DNA of 64,000 bases from Pseudocercospora fijiensis CIRAD86 (Eukaryota > Ascomycota > Dothideomycetes > Mycosphaerellales > Mycosphaerellaceae), in NCBI RefSeq assembly GCF_000340215.1, contig NW_006921532.1:11816249-11880248 (forward strand), read 5' to 3'. The notes beneath the pieces were generated by a model that did not search any database, was not told where the DNA came from, and saw only the letters and a list, made by a program, of their open reading frames with translations. This document shows positions 35,824 through 44,774 of this stretch, one piece after another. The stretch's first letter is position 1. Each line of letters opens with the position of its first letter. A program made the translations under genes and the position numbers.

Positions 35824-36322
35824 ACCTATAGTCGCTACCTCTATCGATACGACCGATAGTAACGGAGATGTTTAGATAGCCGAGAACAACAATACTAGAG
35901 TTTAGGATGCCGCGACAGAGCTTAATGCTGCGAATAAAGGAACTGAAAAAAGCGAGGAGATACTATACGTCGATCTAGTAACAGGTACAGTCTTAGGGCC
36001 TAACGCTATAGACGATAAGCGCTAGGAGTAGATCGAGTACAGTTAAAGAGACGAGATACTAGTAAAGGGCTAAGGCATAAGTCCTATCAATCTAGAAAAT
36101 TATAGTTAAAGCTACTACGAAAAGCTAGCAAGGATTAGAATCGAGACTAGTCGTCTTTATATCCTCGATATAGAGTAGAAGTTTCTTTATTAGTATTAGA
36201 GCGAAGCCTTTAGGTCTATAAAGGCAAAGTAGCTTGCGATTAATACGATCGGGGCTAGGTATCTAGGGACGGTAGAAGTGTTACTGTAGGAGGAAGGGGT
36301 ATAGGTAATTATTCTATGCTCG

Positions 36323-36370
36323 GTATATATAGCCGGCGTTCGTAGCCGGCAGATACTAACAGTTAAATAG
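36323..36370 (+). other. Short intron with two TAGCCGGC units (hAT cargo gene)
   Basis: 48 bp: GTATAT, a consensus TACTAAC branch site (36354-36360), AAATAG at the 3' end. Two TAGCCGGC motifs occupy most of the space between splice site and branch site. Confidence 0.8.
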
Positions 36371-36789
36371 AAAGCGTTTCTCGAAGGCAGAGTGCTACTA
36401 CTATATAAAATCTTTACTAAGGCAGAGAGGGCTTGTATCCGGAATCTAAGCTGCTAGTAGGATAGGTTAGCGTTGGAATTCTCTGAATCTCTATATAAGC
36501 CTCCGAAGGATTACCTATTTCAGCGATACGGCTTTATCTCGACTACTCCGCAGGCACCCGAAGAAGCTCGAGCGCTCTTTAAGGTCTTTACTAAGAAGCG
36601 GAAGGAGTTCGAGGATTAGGATTAGTTAATGGAGCTGTTAGTTAGTCTTAGGTTTCGTAGTTAGACTCGGCCTAAGCATTTGCTTGTCGAGTGTCTTATA
36701 CCGAAAGAGGATAGATTGAGACTAAAAACGAGCTTAGATTCGTTAGGTATAGTAGCTCGGTTCCGTTAGTAGGAGAGAGCCGCCGTATA

Positions 36790-36945
36790 GAAGGCAAAAT
36801 TCAGGTAGTTAGGGTAGCTAGGAAAGAAATTCTAGTAGTTGGGCTAGCTAGGGTAGCTAGGAAAAAAAATCTAGTAGTTAGGTAGCTAGGAAAAAAAATC
36901 TAGTAGTTAGGTAGCTAGGAAACAAAAAAAAAAGGTAGCTAGCTA
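36790..36945 (+). repeat. Short tandem repeat GGTAGCTAGGAAA.. / CTAGTAGTTA
   Basis: Four or more imperfect units of about 30 bp containing GTAGCTAGGAAA and ATCTAGTAGTT, with lengthening A-tracts toward the 3' end. It overlaps the end of the cargo gene frame. Confidence 0.8.
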
Positions 36946-37739
36946 TTTACTGCCTAGCTGTTCCTAACGATACGATACTATAAAAGAAAGGGTATTTCTC
37001 TATAGCTACTAGTACACATCTACTACTCCTAAGTCCTTACCTTACTATACGAAACCTCAAAACATACCGACCGACATTGTATATATACTAGGCGCTATAC
37101 TAGGAAGGGTAACAACGAGACGATAGTCGAAACAGTCTAGTATACGAGCGAGATTACGACAACGTCGAGAGGAGGTCGCATACTTACCTTCGAGCCTATC
37201 GAGTCCTAGACTACGATTAGGGCTAGATTTATCCTCTCCGAATCCTAGTAGTAGGAATTTATTATAGGGTACTACTACCTAGTCCTTACCTTTACGGAGT
37301 CTAAGTAGAAGGTTGTTCGGAGATATAAGAACATCGAGTATTAACCCGGAAATCTTCGAAAAGGCTAGCTAGGCGTATCTTTAGAAACCCGAGTATATAG
37401 AGCAGTTTAATTAATAGGTCTATAAGATATAGTTCCCTTTATACTTACGTTCGAAGGAGTGTAAACTCCGGAAGTACTCGATGCGATAGGGGAGTAAGGA
37501 GCGAACGGATATATTCTAGAAGTTCTTTATAGAGGGGGCATTGCACCGTTATACGACTTCTCGACTTAAAGGTTAACTAGTAATTGTCTACAACTTCTGC
37601 GGTTTAATCTTAAAACACCCGAAACTAGGGGATAGGAACTTATCGCCTACGAACTATCTCTATTCTAAACGGTATCGGGAATCTTAAGGAGAGAGGAGAG
37701 TTAATATAGATATAGCGTTCTAGAAAGAGGTATATCTTC

Positions 37740-37829
37740 TAAAATGCCGGCTATAGCTGCCGGCTACAGCTACCGGCTATAGATTCCGGCTACCTAAATT
37801 AACCGTAGAGATCTAGCTAATTATTATAG
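37740..37829 (+). other. Transposase intron filled with GCCGGCTA repeats
   Basis: GTATAT..GCTAATTATTATAG, 90 bp, frame kept. Four (T)(G/A)CCGGCTA units at 37744-37796. Confidence 0.75.
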
Positions 37830-38763
37830 GCTACGCTTAAGGAAGCTCTAGGATTGAAGGCTACCGATTTCTCCCCCGAAGACTTTAAGCAACTAGCAAA
37901 CGAAATGCTAGCTACAAACGGTCTTCCGGAAGACTTCTACGAAAGGGAGTCTATATAGAAGACATACCTATATCTTACAAACTACCCTCCCCCATTTCTC
38001 GGCGCGACAACCTAGCGTATTATGTTCGAAAAGAACAAAGAGGCTACGTTAGACGATATTCGGGAGATCCTCCGTAATACTCGCCGAGTAGCTATTACTA
38101 TCGATAGCTAGTTAAGCCGGACTATAAGAGCCTCCTTCCTCTCGATTATACTATACTTTATTAATTCGGATTAGAAACTCTAGGAACTTATAATCGGATT
38201 CCCTAAAATTCTAGGTTCCTATACTAGTAAGGACATAGCGAAGCTTGTCTATGCGGTAATAGACAGGGTTAGCGTAACAACGAAACTAATCTCGATTACT
38301 GCGGACAACGCTAGTAATAATCGAACATTGTATAAGGCGTTATATATACAATTTACTCGCATATGTCTTTGAAATTACTAATTATATCGATAGGGTCGAG
38401 TACGTAGAGGAGATTACAAGGTCTACAATCTAGCTTAATCTTCCGAATGTTAAGCTCGCTACGATTCCGGATACGTACGATAATACGCACGATAATAACG
38501 ATAAAGAGGAGCCTATTAATAGCCCTAGCCCTATTAAATCGGAGCCGACGTCGTTGCTAGTTATATTCCTATAGAAGTTTCCCTACCTCGCTTATATAGT
38601 TCAAATCGCGATCCGAGCCCTCTTTAAGACGCTTAAAATTGCACTATTAAACGACGACTAACAGAAGATCCTAGATAAGGATAAAGCAAAGTCGAAAGTC
38701 GAGAAACTTATTATAGTAATAAGACGGGATAAGGCAGAGAGCCTCGCTCTCGTTTTGTATAAG

Positions 38764-38832
38764 GTATAACTTTTGTCCGTAGCCGGTACCTGTAGCCGGC
38801 AACCTAGTATAGTTCTAACTCTTTTTCTCTAG
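38764..38832 (+). other. Transposase intron with two TAGCCGG units
   Basis: GTATAA..CTAACTCTTTTTCTCTAG, 69 bp; joining gives ..LALVLYKLRRLAIYTNS.. in frame. Confidence 0.75.
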
Positions 38833-39658
38833 CTTCGTCGTCTAGCAATATATACGAACTCGAGCTTATAGAGATATAACCGATTCGAGGCTATTTAAAA
38901 GAACCTAATCGAGCGCCCTAAAACCGATGCCTAGAATATCGCATAGAATAAGCGATAGCAAAAGCGGCCTCCTTAGCGCCCACTCCGTTTTACCTAAGAC
39001 GTTAAAACCCGGTTCGATTCGACTTTCTATATAGTTACGAGGGGATATACTTTACGTACCGCTCTCGAGATCTATTAGAGTTCCGAGGGTATTAAGTGGC
39101 TCGGCCTTACCGCCGCCGAATAGCGCTAAGTAGAGTATCTCGTCGATATTAGTAAGCATTACGCGAAGGTTACTACTACGATTAGAAGAACCCGAGGACC
39201 GACGATCTACCTTGTCTTTACGTACTATAACTAGCTCTTTAACGAGCTCGAGGAAACCGTAGCTAAGCTAGCTAGGAAGAGCGTTCCCTAGAAAGTAGCT
39301 ATAACGAAAGCTATAGACACCTCCTATACTAAGTTGCATAAATATTATAGTGCTACCTTTAACTCGTTCGGGGATATCTATAGCGTTACGTACTTGCTCA
39401 ACCCGGTAGAAAAGGATATATACTAGCAGAGGCCGGAATAGAAGGCGGACGAGGTATAGCCGAAGCATTACTAGACTATTCTAGAAAAGATGTTCTACGA
39501 GCGTCGGAAAGAAACTAGTCTAAATGCAGCTCCTACAAAGAAAAAGAAGGTTTAGAAGGCTCCGACATTATACCTATTTCGTAGGTAGGAAGTAGAGGCA
39601 GAAGAGGAAGCAACTACTAAAGTAAATAAAGAAGAGTTCGATCTCTATCGGCGCGCGA

Positions 39659-39704
39659 GTAAGTACAAACCCGTAGGCTCGGAAAGAGGGCTAATAATCT
39701 CTAG
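39659..39704 (+). other. Transposase intron without repeats
   Basis: GTAAGT..GCTAATAATCTCTAG, 46 bp. Joining restores the frame into the dimerisation domain. It has no palindrome or repeat, so intron-borne repeats are common here but not universal. Confidence 0.7.
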
Positions 39705-40180
39705 ATCTTACCGGTCTTCTAGACGAATTCGGAGACGATATTCTCGCTATATAGCAGCGGTTAGAGCCTAAGTTTCTAACGATAGCGTCGGTCGCTCGGG
39801 ACGTCCTCGCTATCCCGAGCGTAGGCATAGGCTATAAGAGGTCTTTTAGTATCGCTCGTTACTAGGGCCGCTTTAATCGAACATACTCGCCTACTACCTT
39901 CGAATCTATTATAGTATTCCGATACTATCTCCTCTACTAGAATCGCTAAGGTAGGTTACTAAAGATTATACTAAAGGAGTTAATCGAGGAATTGGAAAAC
40001 CTTAAGATCGAAGAAACCTAGGAGCGCGAAGAGAATACGAAATTTAGTCTAAGCGAAACCCTAATTAGCGATAACGAAGAGGAGGAGGGCGGAGGTAGAA
40101 GGCGATACCGGGTCGAGAAGCGGAAACGTACATAGGCTTAGAGTAGCTTTAAGGAGACGAAGCGTTTACGTATAAGGTAA

Positions 40181-40538
40181 TGTAGCCGGCGTATATAGCC
40201 GGTATATGTCCGAAATGTGTTTCGAATTCCTAGGACCTAAACAGACTAGTTGCTATAGCAACCGACCCCGCTTACCTACGGACTATTTCTAATTCTCTAT
40301 TCGCTCTTCCTCTCCTTCTTCCCTTTCCCTACATTCTTAAAGACAAACATACCTTAAGGATTCGGCTCTTCGGGCCTTCCTAAGCCGGCTGCCTCCCCTT
40401 CCTTAAGCTACTATCCTTTATTCGAATCTAACGATAACCTAATAAGGCGGTTTAATAGAAGACTATTTGTTCTAGAAGGCAAGAAGCATTAATGTCTCCT
40501 TACGATTATATGCTTATTAATTTCTAGGTCCTACCGAT
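40181..40538. other. Spacer between transposase and H3-like gene
   Basis: Two TAGCCGGC-type units (40184-40204) follow the transposase frame; then pyrimidine-rich DNA (40280-40340) that could serve as promoter of the H3-like gene. No gene seen. Confidence 0.45.
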
Positions 40539-41132
40539 ATGCCCTCGTCGCCTAAACGCGCAGATAAATATCTTTAGAGGCTAAAGGGCAAGGGTAAAGC
40601 AAGCCAAGTATAGGGAGACTATAGCGAGAACGAGATATCGGAAGAGCAAGGCTCTCCGTAGTATATACGAAGGAAGGGGGTTCCTCGGAAAACAGTACCG
40701 AAAAACAAGAAGGCTATAGGTAGATAGGAGAAGGCTAAAAAGAGTAGGCGGACAAAGACTATCGCGAAGAAAAGTTATCTTTCTATTAAAAGAAAGGGAA
40801 CAAGGCAGGACTCGACGATAAAGAAGCGGCGCTTCAAACTAGGTACTATTGCCCTTCGCTAGATCCGGCTTTTCTAAAACAAAAGAGGGACCGAGCTTTT
40901 AATCCCTAAGACTCCCTTCTAGCGACTCGTCCGAGAAATTATATTAGATTTTCGGTCTAGTATGCGATTTACGGCTAAGGCGATTAGTGCTCTTTAGGAA
41001 GCTACGGAGGCATTTCTCGTAACCGAGCTTAAGCTTTCAAACCTCCTTACTATCTATACGAAGCGGGTTACTCTTTAAAATAAAGATATGCAGCTTCTAG
41101 CTAAAATTCGGCGTCGGTTTATAGCGGATTAG
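40539..41132 (+). pseudogene. Histone H3-family protein with CENP-A-like features (hAT cargo)
   Basis: An ATG-started frame of 197 codons ends at a TAG after ..IRRRFIAD. Residues 1-104 are a long Lys/Arg-rich tail; residues from about 105 are an H3 histone fold. Landmarks are RFKLGTIALR, then (with mutated codons at the dots) .IRLF., TPF.RLVREI, SAL.EATEAFLV, LLTIYTKRVTL.NKDMQL. The in-frame stops fall on the conserved glutamines of RYQ, PFQRL, ALQEA. AFLV, LLTxxxxRVTL and the KDMQL end are closer to CENP-A than to canonical H3, and the tail is unlike canonical H3. A true CENP-A identity is inference. No intron is needed. It lies 3' of the transposase on the same strand. Confidence 0.82.
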
Positions 41133-41523
41133 TTGGAAATTGTATTTAGTCGTTAGATTAACCTAGGAGGAGGCCTATTTTCGCATCGTTTTGCCGGCTA
41201 CAGGTGCCGGCTACATTTCTGATTTTATCTCCGCGCCGTCCCTAAATCTAAGGTACGAAGTAGAAACCTAGCGCTCTATATTCACCCGGCTATTATAGAG
41301 ACGAGCTACATTCAGATTAGTTTCTTCGTATATCGCGACCTAGCGGGTAGTAAGCGAAAGGGCGATAGAACGTTTATAATACGTCTCTATTCAGACCTAA
41401 AACATAAAGGTCCTAAGGAGCCCTAGCATCCTAACTATAAGGAGATTCTTTAGCATTAGCACTTTAATCCTCTATACTGCGAGGCAGATAGCAAGCCTAC
41501 GAGAGAGAAACTTTAACGAGAAA
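41133..41523 (+). other. Possible coding remnant downstream of the H3-like gene
   Basis: GCCGGCTAC repeats lie at 41191-41214. After them a readable frame contains HPAIIETSYIQISFFVYRDL and GDRTFIIRLYSDLKHKGPKE and runs on into the next repeat as QLEEELRQRISDRGGD. It may be another cargo gene; I do not recognise it. Confidence 0.4.
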
Positions 41524-42245
41524 TTCTCTATAATGCGTAGCGCTATTGTATAGCTACAGATGCGTACTAAGTCCGGTAACTCGAAGAAGAATTGAGATAG
41601 CGTATTAGCGACCGAGGAGGAGATCGATAGTATACTAGTAGAGTCGAGGTCTTATAAGCGAAGCATAAGATAATATAGGCTCTTAGTCGTATAGAGTAAC
41701 GTACTATATAAATAACTAGGCGTGCTACTCTTATTCACTTACGACCTATATCCTAGGATGCTCTTCTCGTACTTTTTATACTCTTTTCTAATACCTTACC
41801 TATAAGCGCTCCGCGACAACCGAGTGAATATAAGCTGTCGGGTTTCCGCTCGGTACCTTAGCCTTCGAGATACGGCGGAGTTGATTCTCTATAATACGTA
41901 GCGCTATTGCATAGCTATAGATGCGTACTAAGTCCGGTAACTCGAAGAAGAATTGAGATAGCGTATTAGCGACCGAGGAGGAGATCGATAGTATACTAGT
42001 AGAGTCGAGGTCTTATAAGCGAAGTTCAAGATAATATAGGCTCTTAGTCGTATAGAGTAACGTACTATATAAATAACTAGGCGTGCTACTCTTATTCACT
42101 TACGACCTATATCCTAGGATACTCTTCTCGTACTTTTTATACTCTTTTCTAATACCTTACCTATAAGCGCTCCGCGACAACCGAGTAAATATAAGCTATA
42201 GGGTTTCCGCTCGGTACCTTAGCCTCCGAGATAGGGCGGAGTTGA
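41524..42245. repeat. 361-bp tandem duplication within the hAT element
   Basis: 41524-41884 and 41885-42245 are about 97% identical and begin TTCTCTATAATRCGTAGCGC. Differences are mostly RIP-type. The first copy retains a little more TG and CA. A decayed frame enters the first copy from 41220. Confidence 0.9.
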
Positions 42246-42772
42246 ATTTAGAGCGATAGTCGGCACCCGTAGCCGGCATATAGAGACGGTAGTAGGCCTT
42301 TTTCTGCTAAATAACTAGCTTGTTTAGTATAGCCTACCTGATATTTCTTATATTTACTAGCAATAGGCCTAGGTTACTTATAAGATTACTATAGCTAGTA
42401 AAGGCATTACTAAAGAATATCTATACTATAGTAGGATACTATTATCACGCCGGCTATTTATTAAAAGGAGGCTTTCGCCTATTACTATGCCGGCTACATA
42501 TGCCGGCTATATTTCAAAGTCTGCCGTACCTGCCTTTTTTAGCCGTGCCTGCCTTCTTTCCTTGCTCTAACGTTACTATAATATAGGCTTGCGCGAAGCT
42601 TACTCTGTTGCCTAGCGATACCGCGACACTACCTCTCTCGCTATATTTAGCCTTCGTATCGATACCTATACCTCTACGCTCTATATCTACTACCTCTACA
42701 ATACCCTCGCTCCGCGCGCGCCTTCGTATACCTTCGTAACGCACTTTTTTCCTCAATTCGACGACTTTTACA
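42246..42772. other. Spacer upstream of the H3 gene
   Basis: Contains TAGCCGGCA (42269-42277) and two TGCCGGCTA units (42485-42510). From 42514 the DNA is pyrimidine-rich on the plus strand. This could be promoter or 5' leader of the H3 gene. Stop-free stretches on the minus strand here lack any protein similarity that I can see. Confidence 0.45.
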
Positions 42773-43064
42773 ATAGCGAATCCACTTGACTAAGTTACGA
42801 CGCCTCGTAAGAAGGGACCTGCTACTTCTGCGGGTCGTAACAAGATCGGAAATAAAGGAACGAGTATAGTACATTAACGCAAGATAGCTGCTACTACTAC
42901 CGCTAGCTCCGGTGCTAGAAAGGGCGTCGCGAGCAAGGCTCCGCGTAAGACAACGGCGGGCAAGGCTCCGCGTAAGACAACGGCGGGCAAGGCTCTACGC
43001 AAGACGACAACTAGCGCTTCTACTGCTAGTAGCAATCGTACGAAGCGTCGATAGCGCCTAGGAA

Positions 43065-43155
43065 GTAAGTCCTATTTATAGCCGGCAGCGTAGCCGGTAG
43101 CGTAGCCGGTAGCGTAGCCGGCATTCTTACTGTCTTTTTACTAATCCTTCTTTAG
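43065..43155 (+). other. H3 intron filled with TAGCCGGC repeats
   Basis: GTAAGT, TACTAAT branch site, TTCTTTAG; the join falls inside the Thr codon of the conserved PGTVALR segment. Four TAGCCGG(C/T)A units at about 43079-43126. Confidence 0.85.
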
Positions 43156-43338
43156 CCGTAGCCCTCCGTAAGATTCGGCAGTATTAGAAGAGTTCTAAGC
43201 TCCTAATCCGCAAAACTCCTTTCTAACGACTTGTTCGCGAAATTGCCTAGGATTATAGAATAGACCTTCGCTTCTAAGCCTCCGCGATAGGCGCCCTTTA
43301 AGAGGCTATAGAAGCCTACCTAGTTCGTATCTTCGAAT

Positions 43339-43386
43339 GTATGTTTCTCTTCTACCTCTTTTCGGACTATGCTAATACTATTTTAG
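43339..43386 (+). other. H3 second intron, 48 bp, without repeats
   Basis: GTATGT..TGCTAATACTATTTTAG. It splits the fold between the ..LVRIFE and VNLIAIYAK segments, exactly where canonical H3 has GLFED/TNLCAIHAK. Confidence 0.8.
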
Positions 43387-43472
43387 CGGTCAACCTTATA
43401 GCTATCTACGCGAAGCGTATAACGATTATAGACAAGGATTTTAAAGCACTCGATTAGATCCTAAAAGGCTAG

Positions 43473-43797
43473 AATGTCTATATTCGAGATAGTGCTAGAT
43501 AGGATAGATGTACTAGTAGGAAGGATGTTCGTAGTGTCGTCTGCAAGCTTTTCTATATGCGAAATGAGCCGCTGTTATATAGCGCTGCATACCGCGCTCT
43601 AAATACTCTCTAAGCATATATACATAGTACAGTATGCTTTATTGGCCGTACGGAATAGAAGTCTCCTAAAATCCCGTTAGTACTAAGGAGTAAAAAGGCC
43701 GGCTACGCTGCCGGCTACGCTGCCGGCTACGCTGCTAGCTACGCTGCTAGGTTTTTTAAAGAACTAAAAGAAGATAGACATTCCGGTTGATTTGTAT
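43473..43797. other. 3' flank of the H3 gene with TGCCGGCTACGC repeats
   Basis: A decayed frame continues from the H3 gene without recognisable similarity. At 43697-43750 there are five units of GCYGGCTACGCT. The region separates two convergent genes. Confidence 0.5.
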
Positions 43798-44336
43798 TAG
43801 TTTAGATTTTTATAAAAAGAAAACAGGGAAAAATAAGGAAGGTTGAAGAGCCTAATAGTTATAGTTATAGGCACTATCCCTGTTTTCTAGAGCATATTAT
43901 ATACCTGCCTTCGCAACTCTACCTAATACTCCCTCTAAATATCCTTATACTCTACCTACTAGAAATTCAACTAGGTACCTAGACCTATAGCTGCCTCTAT
44001 ATCTTTTACTATCTTCTACAGGTTGAAGGCCTCTTCTATAGCAGCCTCTACCTCCTTATACAATACGAAGTCACTACCTGCCCTACCCTTTATATCTCCT
44101 AAATAACTAAGAGTTCTAAGGAACGAACTAGCATTCGGCCTTAGTATAGCGAGTAACTGGTAGAACGTTCTGTAGAGCTGCCTTATAGCTCTTTTATATA
44201 CTATGCCGATACCGAGGGAGGAGCTATCCTAGTACTTAATGTTGTCGAATAGTTCGGTAGGAAAGTGTATAAACTTCTTAAGGAGGAGGACTTCTAGGGA
44301 AATCGATGAGTTCTGCCTAGATCTAGATAAAGACAT
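43798..44336 (-). pseudogene. hAT cargo gene on the minus strand, unknown function
   Basis: On the minus strand an ATG at 44336 opens a frame beginning MSLSRSRQNSSISLEVLLLK with few stops down to about 43798 (roughly 180 codons). It includes GIVYKRAIRQLYRTFYQLLA and DFVLYKEVEAAIEEAFNL. The stops again match Trp/Gln codons. It looks alpha-helical, without membrane segments or known motifs. It is convergent with the H3 gene and nearest to the right terminus. Not recognised. Confidence 0.55.
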
Positions 44337-44746
44337 TCTACTAAGCAGTTAGGGAATTGAACCGTAAACGAAAGGATGAAATTCATACCTAAGGAGTGTA
44401 GTTTCCGAACTAAACTATAATGCCTTGTATATGTATGTGTGCTTTTGATTGGTTAGTGCCCTTAGCTAATTGTCTATAGATTTGAGGTTATATAAGTACC
44501 TTTATACAACTACGTAGCCTAAGTAGGATTCGAAAATTCTATAAGTACTAAGGACTAAAAATGCCGGCTACGCTGCCGGCTACACTGCTAAGTCTTATAA
44601 AGGGCTTGCTTGAAGCTACGTATACATTCGTACACTTCTTAAAAACCGATAAATTATATGGTTCGAACCAGCTACTTATATAGTTGCTTAGCAAACCAAC
44701 CCAAACCAAACCAGAGTTTCGGCTTAGCAAACTAAACCAAACCAAC
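44337..44746. other. Right subterminal region of the hAT element
   Basis: This holds the upstream region of the minus-strand gene, two TGCCGGCTAC units (44562-44590) and an AACCAAACC-rich stretch (44690-44750) that mirrors the GGTTTGGTTT stretch near 34880-34915 at the left end. These are likely binding or terminal motifs. Confidence 0.6.
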
Positions 44747-44766
44747 CCGAACTACTGCGGGGTCTA
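44747..44766. repeat. hAT terminal inverted repeat, right
   Basis: CCGAACTACTGCGGGGTCTA, inverted partner of 34821-34840. Confidence 0.95.
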
Positions 44767-44774
44767 GACGAGAA
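44767..44774. repeat. 8-bp target-site duplication, right copy (GACGAGAA)
   Basis: Exact duplicate of 34813-34820. Confidence 0.95.

Larger units (their letters stand above)
35330..36990 (+). pseudogene. hAT cargo gene: basic protein of unknown function
   Basis: Three exons (about 35330-35716, 35824-36322, 36371 to about 36990) join in frame across two introns that carry TAGCCGG repeats. The N-terminal exon is strongly basic (TKKRKTKEEYSTKKNS, KDKRAKDKRRKARNEA), suggesting nucleic acid or nuclear binding. The middle holds TELNAANKGTEKSEEILYVD and the third exon PPKDYLFQRYGFISTTPQAP. The C-terminal frame runs into a GGTAGCTAGGAAA-type repeat. Start codon not certain. I do not recognise the family; it occupies the position 5' of the transposase. 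Confidence 0.6.
37040..40180 (+). pseudogene. hAT-family transposase, RIP-decayed
   Basis: Four exons join in frame at introns 37740-37829, 38764-38832 and 39659-39704. The core has the hAT landmarks: VAITIDS.LS...ASFLSI, LIIGFPKILGSYTSKDIAKL, ISITADNASNN (about 38295-38327), then VKTRFDSTFYIVTRGYTLRT, EYLVDISKHYAKVTTTIRRT with RGPTIYLVFTYYN, and the C-terminal dimerisation block PKFLTIASVARDVLAIPSVG followed by Y(K/E)RSFSIARY.GRFNRT. Stops sit at Gln/Trp positions. One change of frame near 38340-38370 is unexplained by an intron and may be a real frameshift. No intact BED finger was recognised at the N-terminus. Confidence 0.88.
42773..43472 (+). pseudogene. Histone H3, RIP-decayed (hAT cargo)
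   Basis: Start is ATA GCG (ATG by RIP, Met-Ala as in H3) at 42773. Exons 42773-43064, 43156-43338 and 43387-43472 join in frame. The tail carries GKAPRKTT repeated two to three times (canonical H3 has GKAPRK at residues 13-18). The fold reads RLGTVALRKIRQY.KSSKLL, LIRKTPF.RLVREIA.DYR, DLRF.ASAIGAL.EAIEAYL, then across the second intron ESVNLIAIYAKRITIIDKDF. The five in-frame stops are exactly the five conserved H3 glutamines (RYQKS, PFQRL, IAQD, RFQ, ALQEA). This looks like a near-canonical nucleosomal H3 before RIP, with an unusual, longer tail. The frame can be followed past 43472, so the true end is uncertain. Confidence 0.9.
34821..44766. mobile_element. Complete 9.9-kb hAT transposon with histone H3 cargo
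   Basis: Bounded by terminal inverted repeats TAGACCCCGYAGTAGTTCGG (19 of 20 identical, the one mismatch T/C of RIP type) and by an 8-bp target duplication. Inside are a hAT transposase (+), an unidentified basic protein gene (+), two H3-family genes (+) and a small minus-strand gene. The internal DNA is less RIP-mutated than the flanks: CA and TG are common, although many Gln/Trp codons are stops. Clusters of TAGCCGGCA / TGCCGGCTA occur near both ends and within introns. At almost 10 kb it is large for a hAT element. Confidence 0.95.

Noticed and set aside
41220..41520. Possible DUF3435/tyrosine recombinase (Starship captain) similarity in the remnant between the H3 genes
   Set aside because: Only vague resemblance around a HKG segment; no catalytic R..R..Y pattern could be placed, and the element has hAT termini.
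42514..42874. Two overlapping open frames on the minus strand
   Set aside because: They are antisense to the H3 leader and tail exon, whose plus-strand reading is strongly supported by histone motifs and splice sites.
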